A stretch of 64,000 nt of DNA from Sinorhizobium fredii NGR234 (lineage in GTDB: Bacteria; Pseudomonadota; Alphaproteobacteria; Rhizobiales; Rhizobiaceae): NCBI RefSeq assembly GCF_000018545.1, contig NC_012586.1:2294001-2358000 (forward strand). Direction: 5' to 3'. This document shows, piece after piece, positions 25,057 to 34,473 of this stretch. Every line of letters begins with the position of its first letter. The first letter of the stretch is position 1. Below the pieces are notes generated by a model, which saw only the letters and a list, made by a program, of their open reading frames with translations, did not search any database and was not told the DNA's origin. A program made the position numbers and the translations under genes.

Positions 25057-26256
25057 ATGCGAATTGCCCAGATCGCCCCGCTCGCAGAACGTGTTCCGCC
25101 AAAGCTTTACGGCGGAACGGAGCGGATTGTTCATTGCCTTACCGAAGAACTCGTCAGGCTCGGCCATGACGTCACGCTCTTTGCGAGCGGCGACTCGCTC
25201 ACCTCCGCCGAGCTGGTGCCCTGCTGCGAAGTCGCCCTCAGGCTCAATCCGGACGTGACCGACTTCCTTCCGCACTACGTCGTCATGCTCGAGGACATCC
25301 GCCGCCGCGCGCAGGAGTTCGACGTCCTGCACTTCCATATCGATATGCTGCATTTTCCCCTGATCAGGGATTTCGCCGACCGAACCGTCACGACCCTGCA
25401 CACACGTCTCGATCTATCGGATCTCCAGCCCTTCTATCGACGGTTCACCGACATTCCCCTCGTCTCCATATCCGACGACCAGCGCCGGCCCGTACCGCCC
25501 GTGAACTGGAGGGGCACCGTCTATCATGGCCTGGACGCAGCGGTATTGCCGTTTACCGAAAAGCCCGCTGGCAACTATCTCGCCTTTCTGGGCAGGATCT
25601 CACCCGAGAAGGGTCCCGAAAGGGCCATCGAGATCGCCACGCGGGCCGGCATGCCGCTGAAGATCGCGGCAAAAGTGGACAAGGCGGATCGCCCCTACTG
25701 GGAAGGTGTGGTCGAGCCGATGGTGGCGAGCCATGCCAATGTCGAATTCATCGGCGAGATCGACGAACGCCAGAAGCCGGAGTTCCTCGGCAACGCCGCG
25801 GCACTTCTCTTCCCGATCAACTGGCCGGAACCTTTCGGTCTGGTGATGATCGAGGCCATGGCCTGCGGCACGCCGGTGCTCGGCTTCCGCTACGGTTCCG
25901 CCCCGGAGGTCATCGAAGACGGCCTATCGGGGATTCTCGTCGATTGGGTGGAGGACGCGGTGACAAGGATGGATGAGGTCCTGAGGCTCGACAGGCGCAG
26001 GGTGCGGGGAGCCTTCAAGCGCCGCTTCCCGGCGGAGCGGATGACGCGCGACTATCTGGAAATCTACCGCAATCTTCCCGGCGTGATGAGCGACACGGGG
26101 AGGGTGCGCGCCGCGGCAGGCGATCGGATCGGCCTCGAGGTTGCCCACCAGCCCCGGCGAAGCGCCGTCGAGAGCGCCTTGCCGCTTGCCGAACCCGGCA
26201 ACAGCCGAGGGGGCCATTCCGGTGGTTCTCGACGGCCCCACGTCCCTTCGAACTGA
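25057..26256 (+). CDS. GT4-family glycosyltransferase
   Basis: A 399-residue GT-B fold enzyme. The N-terminal acceptor half begins MRIAQIAPLAERVPPKLYGGTERIV, and the C-terminal donor half has FLGRISPEKGPERAIEIA and the EX7E region EPFGLVMIEAMACGTPVLGF, typical of family 4 retaining transferases. A proline- and arginine-rich tail of about 50 residues is unlike the family. TACAGGAG precedes the ATG. Donor and acceptor sugars are unknown; it is divergent from the stress-type epimerase fusion, so the two may share an envelope or glycan task. Confidence 0.88.
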   Translation: MRIAQIAPLAERVPPKLYGGTERIVHCLTEELVRLGHDVTLFASGDSLTSAELVPCCEVALRLNPDVTDFLPHYVVMLEDIRRRAQEFDVLHFHIDMLHFPLIRDFADRTVTTLHTRLDLSDLQPFYRRFTDIPLVSISDDQRRPVPPVNWRGTVYHGLDAAVLPFTEKPAGNYLAFLGRISPEKGPERAIEIATRAGMPLKIAAKVDKADRPYWEGVVEPMVASHANVEFIGEIDERQKPEFLGNAAALLFPINWPEPFGLVMIEAMACGTPVLGFRYGSAPEVIEDGLSGILVDWVEDAVTRMDEVLRLDRRRVRGAFKRRFPAERMTRDYLEIYRNLPGVMSDTGRVRAAAGDRIGLEVAHQPRRSAVESALPLAEPGNSRGGHSGGSRRPHVPSN

Positions 26257-26280
26257 GCGGCCCGGCGGCGGGCGGCCCGG

Positions 26281-27102
26281 TCAATAAGACTTCTTAAGGT
26301 GCGAGGATGCGGCCGCCTGTTGGCCGCCCCGCTGCGGCAACGCCCGGTACTCGGCCATCGCCGCGAGCCCGGCGTCGCGCAGCAGCGCCACGTCGTGCGG
26401 GCCGGCAATGACGCGGTAGCCGCGGTCGATCAGTTCGGCGACGGAGGCGCCGGCGTTCGGCACGGTGCCCATGATCTTGCCGGAGGCGAGAATCGCTTTC
26501 TCGGCGCGTTGAACCAGTTCGCGCACCTCCGGATGGCCGGTCTGTTCGAGGCGGCCGATCGAACCAGCCAGATCGTTGACGCCGATGAAGATGATGTCGG
26601 CTCCCTCGGTGGCGGCGATCGCCTCGGCGTTATCGACCGCCGTGAAGGACTCGATCTGCACGGCGATCAGCATGTTCTCGTTGGCCTTGTGGATATAGCC
26701 GGGCTCGAGCCCGAAGGTCGAGGCGCGCACGACGCCCGCCGCATAGCCGCGAATGCCGTCCGGCGGATAGCGGCAGGCCCGGACCGCGGCGAGTGCGGCT
26801 TCCGCCGTATCGACGGAGGGGATCATAACCGACTGCACGCCGGCGTCGAGCACCCGCTTCAGGAAGACGTGGTCGTTCCACGGAACCCGCACCAGCGCCG
26901 GCGAGGGCGTCGTCTCAATGGCGCGCAGCGTGTCGATGATCTCGCTGGTCTCGCCGACGCCGTGCTCATGGTCGACGAGCAGGAAGTCGAAGCCGGCATG
27001 GCCGAGGATTTCCGCATTGGTCGGCGAGCCGCCGCCGACCCAGCATCCGAACGCGACGTGACCGGCGGCAAGGTGAGCCTTCAGGCGGTTTTGTGTGTAC
27101 AT
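26281..27102 (-). CDS. HpcH/HpaI-family aldolase (2-keto-3-deoxy acid type)
   Basis: A 273-residue class II aldolase. Family blocks are FGCWVGGGSPTNAEILGHAG, the metal and substrate segment FLLVDHEHGVG, VQIESFTAVDNAEAIAA with metal ligand Glu, and GVNDLAGSIG with metal ligand Asp. Such enzymes split 2-keto-3-deoxy or 4-hydroxy-2-keto acids into pyruvate and an aldehyde. It follows the TRAP transporter genes in the same direction with 75 bases between, so it probably acts on the imported acid. The precise substrate is not readable. Confidence 0.88.
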   Translation of the reverse strand: MYTQNRLKAHLAAGHVAFGCWVGGGSPTNAEILGHAGFDFLLVDHEHGVGETSEIIDTLRAIETTPSPALVRVPWNDHVFLKRVLDAGVQSVMIPSVDTAEAALAAVRACRYPPDGIRGYAAGVVRASTFGLEPGYIHKANENMLIAVQIESFTAVDNAEAIAATEGADIIFIGVNDLAGSIGRLEQTGHPEVRELVQRAEKAILASGKIMGTVPNAGASVAELIDRGYRVIAGPHDVALLRDAGLAAMAEYRALPQRGGQQAAASSHLKKSY

Positions 27103-27177
27103 GGACAGTCAGCCTCGAATTTGACGGGGGGAACAGGCCGGGAGCGCCTTCACGTTCCCGGCCGGGTGGGGATGGTC

Positions 27178-28191
27178 TCAGTTTGCGGCGCGGACCTTTT
27201 CGATCGTCTCGTTGAGGGCCTTGACGAGTTCCGGGTTGGCCGAAGCGGCGAATTTATCAGCAACCGGCTTGGTCTTCTCGCGGAAGCGGGCGATTTCCTC
27301 GGGCGGCAGCTTGGTGACCGTCATGCCGGAGGCGGCGAGCGCGTCGACCGCCTTCTGGTCGGCATCGCGCGACAGCTGGCGCTGGAAGGCGGCTGCCTCG
27401 CTGGCGGCTGCCTGAAGGAGGTCCTTCTCCTCCTGGTCGAGCTTCTCCCAGAGCGGCTTCGAGAACAGCAACACCATCGGATTATAGGTGTGGCGCGTCA
27501 GCGTGATGTATTTCTGCACCTCGTTGAGCTTGGCCGTCAGGATGCTCGGCGCCGGGTTTTCCTGGCCGTCGACCGTGCCGGTTTCGAGCGCCGTATAGAC
27601 CTCCGGGAACGGCATCGGCACCGCGTTGGCGCCGAGCACCTGGAACATTTCGAGATAGATCGGCGACTGCACGACGCGGATCTTCAGGCCCTCGATGTCG
27701 TCGACCTTCTCGACCGGACGGCGGCTGTTGGTGAGGTTGCGGAAGCCGAGTTCCCAATAGGCGAGCACGACGAGGTTCTTGTCGTCGAGTTCCTTGGCAA
27801 AGGTCTTGCCGACCTCGCCGTCCATCACCGCGTCGGCTTCCTTGGTCGATTCGAACAGGAAGGGCAGGTCGAGGATGGCGAAGTCGGGAGCAAGGCTGGC
27901 CATCAGCCCGGCATTCATCACGGACATCTGCAAGAGACCGCCCTGCAGCGCCGTCACCGACTGCAGGTCGCCGCCGAGCATGCCGGCCGGGAACACCTTG
28001 ACGTCGATCTTGCCGCCGCTCTTTTCCTTGACGATCTCGGCGAACTTGCGCTGGCCGATGACGAGCGGCGAGCCTTCGGCGCCGGCACTGGCGAAGCGGA
28101 TCGTCTGTTCGTGGATCTCGGCGCTTGCCGGGAGCGGCGCGACAGATGCCAGCACCAGGCCGGTTACCATTGCCATCAAAGTCTTACGCAT
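27178..28191 (-). CDS. TRAP transporter periplasmic binding protein (DctP)
   Basis: A 337-residue DctP-family protein starting at ATG 28191 with signal peptide MRKTLMAMVTGLVLASVA (cleavage after ASA). The mature part has IRFASAGAEGSPLVIGQRKF and the family signature LKIRVVQSPIYLEMFQVLGA, whose arginine binds the substrate carboxylate, then FPEVYTALETGTVDGQENP. It captures an organic or sugar acid for the membrane subunits encoded just upstream. The three TRAP genes and the aldolase form one leftward operon under the operators at 30241-30322. Confidence 0.92.
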   Translation of the reverse strand: MRKTLMAMVTGLVLASVAPLPASAEIHEQTIRFASAGAEGSPLVIGQRKFAEIVKEKSGGKIDVKVFPAGMLGGDLQSVTALQGGLLQMSVMNAGLMASLAPDFAILDLPFLFESTKEADAVMDGEVGKTFAKELDDKNLVVLAYWELGFRNLTNSRRPVEKVDDIEGLKIRVVQSPIYLEMFQVLGANAVPMPFPEVYTALETGTVDGQENPAPSILTAKLNEVQKYITLTRHTYNPMVLLFSKPLWEKLDQEEKDLLQAAASEAAAFQRQLSRDADQKAVDALAASGMTVTKLPPEEIARFREKTKPVADKFAASANPELVKALNETIEKVRAAN

Positions 28192-28229
28192 GTCGTTTCC
28201 TCCTTGATACGATGCGGTTCTTCTAAGAT

Positions 28230-29510
28230 TCAGCGTCCCAGCCAGGCGGCTGGCCAGGTGACGAGTTCGGGGAAAGCGATCATCAGCCCCAGCACGACGA
28301 GCTGGGCGACCATGAAGGGCGTGACGCCGCGGATCACCGTTTCCATGTTGAGACGCGAGACGCCGGCGACGACGTTCAGCACCGTGCCGACCGGCGGCGT
28401 GACGAGGCCGATCGAATTGTTGATGATGAACAGCACGCCGAAATAGATCGGGTCGATGCCGGCCGCCTGCACCACCGGCACCAAGACCGGCGCCAGGATC
28501 AGGATGGTCGGCGCCATGTCCATCGCCGTACCGACGATGACGACGAGGATCATGATCGCCAGCATCAGGAGCTTTGGGCTGTCCATGAAGGGCGACAACA
28601 GTTCGATCACCTGCCCAGGCAGGTCGGCGATGGTGATCAGCCAGGCCGAGACGAGCGCGGTCGCGACCAGGAAGATGACGACGCTGGTCACCTTGGCGGA
28701 AGAGACGAAGACGGCGTAGAGCTGCGAAAGGCCGAGCTCGCTGTAGATGCAGGTGGCGACGAAGATCGAATAGACGGCGGCAACGACGGCGGCTTCGGTC
28801 GGCGTGAACAGGCCGAATTTCAGGCCGAAGATGATGATCACCGGCAAGCCCAGCGCCCAGAGGCTTTCGCGCAGTGCCTTCAGCCGCTCCGCGCCGCTCG
28901 CCCGCGGCCTGAGTTCGATCTGCTCCTTGCGCACCATCAGCCACCAGGCAACGGCAAGCCCCATACCGATCATCAGGCCCGGCGCGATGCCGGCCATGAA
29001 GAGCTTGGAGATCGACAGGTTGGCGGTGACGCCGAATAGGATGAAGGCGATCGACGGCGGGATGATCGGGCCAATGACCGAGGCCGAGGCGACGAGGCCG
29101 GCCGAACGCGCCTTGTCATGGCCGGCCTTGACCATCATCGGCACCAGCAGCGCGCCGAGGGCTGCCGCGTCGGCGACGGCCGAACCGGAGAGCGCCGAAA
29201 GGACGCAGGCGGCGATGATCGCGACGTAGCCTAGCCCGCCGCGCACATGACCCACCAGCGTCAGCGCCAGCGCCACGATCCGCTTCGACAGACCGCCGGC
29301 ATTCATCACCTCGCCCGCAAGCATGAAGAAGGGAACGGCGAGCAGCGTGAAGCTGTCGGTGCCGCCGACGAGGTTCTGCGCGAGGATCTGCGGATCGAAC
29401 ATGGCGAGCTGCACCATCAGCGCCACGCCGCAGATCAACAGCGCATAGGCGATGGGCATGCCGATTGCCATGGCGGCGAGCAGGGCGGTGATGAAGACCA
29501 GGATTGTCAT
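28230..29510 (-). CDS. TRAP transporter large membrane subunit (DctM)
   Basis: A 426-residue protein with about twelve membrane segments and the DctM hallmarks VPFFMLAGEVMNAGGLSKRI, SGSAVADAAALGALLVPMM and IGPIIPPSIAFILFG. It forms the sodium-driven transport channel with the small subunit encoded 105 bases upstream and receives ligand from DctP. The length is normal for the family. Confidence 0.94.
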   Translation of the reverse strand: MTILVFITALLAAMAIGMPIAYALLICGVALMVQLAMFDPQILAQNLVGGTDSFTLLAVPFFMLAGEVMNAGGLSKRIVALALTLVGHVRGGLGYVAIIAACVLSALSGSAVADAAALGALLVPMMVKAGHDKARSAGLVASASVIGPIIPPSIAFILFGVTANLSISKLFMAGIAPGLMIGMGLAVAWWLMVRKEQIELRPRASGAERLKALRESLWALGLPVIIIFGLKFGLFTPTEAAVVAAVYSIFVATCIYSELGLSQLYAVFVSSAKVTSVVIFLVATALVSAWLITIADLPGQVIELLSPFMDSPKLLMLAIMILVVIVGTAMDMAPTILILAPVLVPVVQAAGIDPIYFGVLFIINNSIGLVTPPVGTVLNVVAGVSRLNMETVIRGVTPFMVAQLVVLGLMIAFPELVTWPAAWLGR

Positions 29511-29615
29511 CGCGGATCAACCTTTGCCGCTGGGCTCAAGGGAAACTCACCCTCGGATCGCGGCTGCAACTTTGGAAAAGCGCCGATGGCGCATGGAGAC
29601 GGATCGGCAATACCC

Positions 29616-30170
29616 TCAGCGCGGCGGTGGGCTGCCGGGCGGCAATTGGGCGATGTCGAAATCCTCTTCCGACTCCCGGACGCCGATCAGTTCCTCGTCG
29701 CTGATCCGCCCACTCAGCGACCGCAGCAGCGAGATACAGAACCAGGCGGCCGCGAAACCCGTGAAGATCAGCACCGGTACGAAGAACCAGGCCTGGGAAA
29801 TCCCCATGACCGGCGTCGTCATGCCGAGATTGATGCCGAACTGCTGCCAGGTACCGGAGAAGATCAGCCAGGTCGTGTAGAGCATCAGCAGGTTGGAGAA
29901 CACGAAGCAGAAGAGCCGGCCCTTGCGCGACAGGCGCCGGATCAGCGTGTCGACGCCGAGATGCGCCTGTTCGAACAGCGTCACCGCGGCGCCGAGGAAG
30001 ACCACCCAGACGAACAGCAGGCGCGATAGCTCTTCCGACACGGAAATGCCGGTGTTGAAGGCATAGCGCAGCACGACATTGCCGAAGACCAGGACCAGCA
30101 TGGCCGCAAGGCAGGCGGCCAGCAGGAACTCAACTGGGTTCAGCAGGAATTTGCGGATCGCGATCAACAT
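29616..30170 (-). CDS. TRAP transporter small membrane subunit (DctQ)
   Basis: A 184-residue protein with four membrane segments, typical of DctQ (FGNVVLRYAFNTGISVSEEL, FVWVVFLGAAVTLFEQAHLG). The C terminus has an acidic, proline-rich tail. It is the first gene of the leftward operon, and its start (30170) lies about 70 bp from the nearest operator of the divergent LacI gene. Confidence 0.92.
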   Translation of the reverse strand: MLIAIRKFLLNPVEFLLAACLAAMLVLVFGNVVLRYAFNTGISVSEELSRLLFVWVVFLGAAVTLFEQAHLGVDTLIRRLSRKGRLFCFVFSNLLMLYTTWLIFSGTWQQFGINLGMTTPVMGISQAWFFVPVLIFTGFAAAWFCISLLRSLSGRISDEELIGVRESEEDFDIAQLPPGSPPPR

Positions 30171-30240
30171 AGCTCCTCCTCCGACAAAGCCGTCCCGGTG
30201 ATGTGTCTTGACGCATCACCGCCTCCGGAAGCCAATCAGA

Positions 30241-30322
30241 ATGTAAGCGCATACATAGCATTTCCGGACAAGCTGTCAAATGGTATTCGAAGGGTTGGAA
30301 AAATGGATGTATGCGTATACAT
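30241..30322. promoter_or_regulatory. Paired LacI-type operators between TRAP operon and regulator
   Basis: ATGTATGCGTATACAT at 30307-30322 and ATGTAAGCGCATACAT at 30241-30256 are near-palindromes of the same design, centred 66 bp apart (about six helical turns). This spacing suits looping by a tetrameric LacI protein and control of both divergent units. The sequence differs from the TGTTATCGATAACA sites near the window start, so a separate regulator is implied. Confidence 0.8.
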
Positions 30323-30352
30323 ATCTAATCGATTGAGGAGAGACCGATTCTG

Positions 30353-31402
30353 ATGGGACGCGGAGGAAGAGAGAAGAACGGACAGCCGGGAGCCCGCGCC
30401 CTCGACGTGGCGGCGGCGGCCGGCGTTTCGACCGCCACGGTGTCGCGTGCCTTCAATGCACCGGAGAAGGTCGCCCCGGAAGTCCGCGAAAAGGTGCTGA
30501 AGGCGGCGGCCGAGCTCGGCTGGATGCCGCATCCGGCCGGCGCGGCGCTGGCGAGCCGCCGCACCTGGCTTGCCGGGGTCCTCATTCCGACGCTCGACAA
30601 CGACGTCTTCGCGTCGCAGGTCGGCGCCTTGCAGACGCGCTTGTCCGCGGAAGGCGTCACGGTGCTGATCGGCTGTTCGAACTACGACGCCGACCAGGCC
30701 GCCAACCAGGTCCGCACCATGCTGGCACGCGGCGTCGAAGCGCTGGCGGTCGTCGGCGAGTCGCACCGGCCCGGCCTCTTCGAGACGATCGCGGCGCGCG
30801 GCGTCCCCTATGTCGTCACCTATTCGCACCGGCCCGGCTCCTCTCACCCGAGCGTCGGCTTCGACAACGCCGCCGCCTTCCGGCGCATCGCCCGCCACCT
30901 GCTCGATCTCGGCCATCGCGATTTCGGGCTGATCCACCAGCCGTCGATCGACAACGATCGCGTCGTGGCGCGGATTGAGGGCCTGCGCGCAACGCTTGCC
31001 GAAGAAGGCGTGGCCCTCAGGCCGCAACATGTGCGCGAAGGGCCGGCGAGCATCGCCTTCGGCCGCAAGAGCCTGCGCTCGATCATGGATGCCCCGGGGC
31101 CGCGCCCGACGGCGGTCGTCTGCGGCAACGACGCGCTGGCGATCGGCGCGCTCCTCGAGGCGCGGGCGATCGGCATCCGCGTGCCGGAAGAATTGTCGAT
31201 CACCGGTTTCGACGATGTGGCGATGGCGGAACAGACCGATCCGCCGCTGACCACCATGCGCGTCGACAATGCCGAAATCGGACAACGGGCGGCGGACTAT
31301 CTGCTGGCTTGCCTTGCCGGCCGACAGCCGTCACCGCCGCCGCCGCTCGAAAGCCGCCTGATCCTCAGGGCATCGACCGGTGCCGCCCGTTCCGCCGCCT
31401 GA
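30353..31402 (+). CDS. LacI-family regulator of the TRAP/aldolase/hydratase genes
   Basis: A 349-residue LacI protein with a basic N-terminal extension, helix-turn-helix at residues about 17-37 (ALDVAAAAGVSTATVSRAFN), hinge (GAALASRRTW) and effector domain (LIHQPSIDNDRVVARIEGLR, ITGFDDVAMAEQTDPPLTTM). It is divergent from the TRAP operon, with two operators between them, and is followed 19 bases later by the hydratase-like gene. GATTGAGGAG precedes the ATG. Autoregulation is likely because one operator is 30 bp from its start. Confidence 0.9.
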   Translation: MGRGGREKNGQPGARALDVAAAAGVSTATVSRAFNAPEKVAPEVREKVLKAAAELGWMPHPAGAALASRRTWLAGVLIPTLDNDVFASQVGALQTRLSAEGVTVLIGCSNYDADQAANQVRTMLARGVEALAVVGESHRPGLFETIAARGVPYVVTYSHRPGSSHPSVGFDNAAAFRRIARHLLDLGHRDFGLIHQPSIDNDRVVARIEGLRATLAEEGVALRPQHVREGPASIAFGRKSLRSIMDAPGPRPTAVVCGNDALAIGALLEARAIGIRVPEELSITGFDDVAMAEQTDPPLTTMRVDNAEIGQRAADYLLACLAGRQPSPPPPLESRLILRASTGAARSAA

Positions 31403-31421
31403 GCCTTTCCTCGCAACACGG

Positions 31422-32192
31422 ATGATCGCCATGACCGACGCCACACGCCTTTTCGATGCCGCCGATCTCGCCCAACGCTTTGCTGCCGCAAAGGATCGCA
31501 TCGCCGCGGCGGAACTGCCGTTACCCGAGACCATCGCCGAGGCGACCGCCGTGCAGGCCGCATTCGACGCGCCCCAAGACGGGACCGCGGCGGGATACAA
31601 GGTGGCCCGCTCCCCCGAAGGCGTCGGCGTTGCCGGCCGCCTCTCCCCGATCGCGATCACCGCGTCGGATGCGCTGCCTGCCGCCTTTCGCTGGCGCGAG
31701 GGCCTGCGCGTCGAAGCGGAGATCGGCTTCCGTCTCGCGTCGAGCCTGCCGCCGCGTCAGAACGGCTATAGCCGCGGCGAGGTGATCGCCGCCATCGGCG
31801 CCGTCCATCTCGGCGTTGAAATTCTCGACAGCCGCATCGCGGAGGGCGGCAAGGCGCCATTCCTGCTGTTCCTCGCCGACCGCCTCGGCAATGCCGGCTA
31901 TGCACTCGGGCCGGAGCTGCCGCGCGACCTTCTCGACGGTGCCGAGGGTCGGCCGCTCGAAGTGAGCCTCGACGGGACACCGCTCTTTACCGGTGAGGCC
32001 CACCACCCGGCGGCCGACGTGCTCGCCTGGCTCATCGGCTGGGCCAATGAAATAGAGAGGGCGGAAGACACGCTCTCGGCCGGCGATATCGTCACCACCG
32101 GCAGCCTTTGCGGCGCGCTGGGTGTCGCTTCCCCCGGCCGCCTCGAGGTAAGGCTCGGCGGCCGGTGGAACCTGCCGGTCCGGTTCGGATAG
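31422..32192 (+). CDS. 2-keto-4-pentenoate hydratase-like protein (fumarylacetoacetate hydrolase superfamily)
   Basis: A 256-residue protein starting MIAMTDATRLFD (31422; 31431 also possible). Family features are GYKVARSPEGVGVAG, the metal-site acidic residues in RVEAEIGFRLA and HLGVEILDSRI, and the end GDIVTTGSLCGALGVASPGR. These enzymes hydrate or hydrolyse 2-keto acids, for example in aromatic or sugar-acid breakdown. It is co-directional with and close to the LacI gene, so it probably belongs to the pathway fed by the TRAP transporter and aldolase. Confidence 0.85.
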   Translation: MIAMTDATRLFDAADLAQRFAAAKDRIAAAELPLPETIAEATAVQAAFDAPQDGTAAGYKVARSPEGVGVAGRLSPIAITASDALPAAFRWREGLRVEAEIGFRLASSLPPRQNGYSRGEVIAAIGAVHLGVEILDSRIAEGGKAPFLLFLADRLGNAGYALGPELPRDLLDGAEGRPLEVSLDGTPLFTGEAHHPAADVLAWLIGWANEIERAEDTLSAGDIVTTGSLCGALGVASPGRLEVRLGGRWNLPVRFG

Positions 32193-32235
32193 AGTCTAAG
32201 CCGTTCGAAGCGCAGTGCGGGACACTGATGGCGAT

Positions 32236-32266
32236 ACCCCCCTCTGCCTGCAGGGCAGAGGGGGGT
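32236..32266. terminator. Bidirectional hairpin terminator
   Basis: ACCCCCCTCTGCC-tgcag-GGCAGAGGGGGGT, a perfect 13-bp stem with a 5-base loop, lies between the convergent hydratase and chemoreceptor genes. There is no T-run, so it may terminate through its very stable stem or with Rho. Confidence 0.7.
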
Positions 32267-32302
32267 GTCTCACTCTGAGCAGTTCGGCGATCATACCCGT
32301 TC

Positions 32303-34168
32303 TCAAGCGACCATTCGGCGCGCGCCCGCAGCCGGTGCCATTCGCTTCGACGCCAACCCGGCGCCGATGTCGAACTGGCGGACCAGTTGGAACAGCGCCT
32401 CCGCCTCCCTGGCGAGACCGTGGGCGGCGGCGGTCGCTTCCTCGACCATGGCCGCATTCTGCTGGGTCCCCTGATCCATGGTGTTGACGGACGTGCTGAC
32501 CTCCTTCAAGCCCGTTGCCTGCTCCTTCGAGGCTTCGACGATTGCCCCGACATTGCCGTTGACCTGTTGGACCTGCTCGACGATTTCCTGCAGCGCCTTG
32601 CCGGTTTCCCCGACGAGTGCGACGCCGCTCTTGACGTGGTCGTTCGAGGTATTGATCAGTTCCTTGATTTCCTTGGCGGCCTTGGCGGAGCGCTGGGCCA
32701 GTTCCCGCACCTCCTGGGCCACGACGGCGAAGCCCTTGCCGGCTTCGCCGGCCCGCGCCGCTTCGACGCCGGCGTTGAGGGCGAGAAGGTTGGTCTGGAA
32801 CGCGATCTCGTCGATGACGCCGATGATATTGCCGATCTCGACAGCGGAGGCTTCGATCTTGCCCATGGCCTCGACCGCATCGCGTACGACGCGTCCGGAT
32901 CGCTCCGCATTGTCCTTCGTCTTGCGAACGAGTTGCCCGGCCTCCTGAGCGCGATTGCTGGAGTCGGCAACCGTGGTGGTGATCTCTTCGAGAGCGGCGG
33001 CGGTCTCCTCGACTGAGGCGGCCTGCTGTTCCGTGCGCTTGGCGAGGTCGTCGGAGGCCGAGCGTATCTCCTGCGCACCCGCGGCGATGGCGCTGGCATT
33101 TTCGGCGACAGCCTGCATTGCCTCGCGCAGCCGTTCGACTGCGGCATTGAAATCGAGCCGCACCTTGTCGAGCGAGGCAATGAACGGCGTGTCGATCCTT
33201 TGAGTCAGATCGCCGTCGGCCAGGTTCTGCAGGGCGGCGGCGAGCTGATTGACAGCCTGGCCCGTCTGGTCGGCCAAGGCATTGCGTTGCTTCGCATCTT
33301 CTTCGAGCCGCTGGCGCTCCGATATCGCCCTTGTGGCCTCCTGATCCGCCTCGCGCTCCGCCTTGGCGGAGATCGCATCCCGAAGCGCGGCGACCGCACG
33401 GGCCAGCATGCCGATCTCATCGCGGCGCGCTTCGAGGCGACGGTCGCCCGTCAAGTCGCCCTCGGCCATCGCCTTCAGTGAATGCTGAAGCCTGGAAAGC
33501 GGGCCGATGATCGAGCGTGCCGTCAGCGCGGCAGCGACGATCGACAGAAGAGCAGCGACGCCCAGCGCCGTGAATGCCAGCGATTCGAATCCGCTCGCGG
33601 TGCCACGCACTTCGCTGCCGATCGATTTGTTCAGGGCTTCCTGATGGTCGATGAACTTGTTGATGGCGCCGAGCCAGGCCTCGAAGAGCGGGCTGGCCCT
33701 TTCCAGCAGGATGCGGCGTGCACCGTCGCCGTCCCCCTGCTTTTGCAGCTCTATGATGTCGGCAACGAGGGGATTGGTCTTCGCCTGGATCGCAGCGATC
33801 TCGGCGAGAATGGCTCTTTCCGGTTCGCTCGCGCCCGCAGGAGAGGCAATCATCTCGGCCATCCGCTTCTCGTTCTCGGCATAGGTGGCAGCGAGTTTCG
33901 CGATCAGGGCGACCGCCGTATTGAGGTCTTCCTTGGAGGTCACCAGCGTGACGTCGCGGATGGCGATGGCCCGATCATGGACGCTGCCGCGATAGTTGAT
34001 GGCAAAGCGTTGCTTGGCACTGTTGACGTCATTGATGGTGGCGAGGTTGCCGTTGATCTCTTCCACCTCGACGGCGGAATAGACGGTCAAGCCGACCATC
34101 ATGAGAAGCAGGAAGCCGAAGCCTGTGGCCAGGCGCGCGGCGATCCCGAAGCTTTTGAAGTGGCTCAT
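32303..34168 (-). CDS. Methyl-accepting chemotaxis protein
   Basis: A 621-residue transmembrane chemoreceptor. TM1 spans residues about 10-32, a four-helix periplasmic sensor about 35-185, and TM2 about 188-210. A HAMP domain follows, a second HAMP-like stretch lies near 310-360, and the signalling hairpin has the conserved tip EIAFQTNLLALNAGVEAARA. No CheR-docking pentapeptide ends the protein. It presumably reports a periplasmic ligand to CheA/CheW; the ligand is unknown. Confidence 0.92.
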   Translation of the reverse strand: MSHFKSFGIAARLATGFGFLLLMMVGLTVYSAVEVEEINGNLATINDVNSAKQRFAINYRGSVHDRAIAIRDVTLVTSKEDLNTAVALIAKLAATYAENEKRMAEMIASPAGASEPERAILAEIAAIQAKTNPLVADIIELQKQGDGDGARRILLERASPLFEAWLGAINKFIDHQEALNKSIGSEVRGTASGFESLAFTALGVAALLSIVAAALTARSIIGPLSRLQHSLKAMAEGDLTGDRRLEARRDEIGMLARAVAALRDAISAKAEREADQEATRAISERQRLEEDAKQRNALADQTGQAVNQLAAALQNLADGDLTQRIDTPFIASLDKVRLDFNAAVERLREAMQAVAENASAIAAGAQEIRSASDDLAKRTEQQAASVEETAAALEEITTTVADSSNRAQEAGQLVRKTKDNAERSGRVVRDAVEAMGKIEASAVEIGNIIGVIDEIAFQTNLLALNAGVEAARAGEAGKGFAVVAQEVRELAQRSAKAAKEIKELINTSNDHVKSGVALVGETGKALQEIVEQVQQVNGNVGAIVEASKEQATGLKEVSTSVNTMDQGTQQNAAMVEEATAAAHGLAREAEALFQLVRQFDIGAGLASKRMAPAAGARRMVA

Positions 34169-34473
34169 CGATGTTTCCTTCTCTCTCTAGACGCACTGCC
34201 GCTGTTTCGCGGCCTTATTCCGCTTGCATGCCCAATCGACGAATCAAGGGGAGGCGCGCAGGCACATGCCGAGCCCGCGTCGAAACCTTCCTTTGCAGTG
34301 AAAACCAGTGCCCGCAGGGAGGCGACGTGCTCCTCGGGCCCACCCACCCTCATGGCGGATAAAAGAGCGTCACACCGCTCCGAGCTGCCTCATAAAATGG
34401 CAGTTCTTGGTTTCGAAATGGTGAATAATTCCTCTTGCTTTACAAGTAATTTCTAAAATTCATGCCGCGGCCA
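34169..34473. other. Gene-free stretch upstream of the chemoreceptor
   Basis: 305 bases between the chemoreceptor start and the stop of crcB, both leftward. The part at about 34390-34460 is clearly more AT-rich than its surroundings and may hold the chemoreceptor promoter. No palindrome or small gene stands out. Confidence 0.5.
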
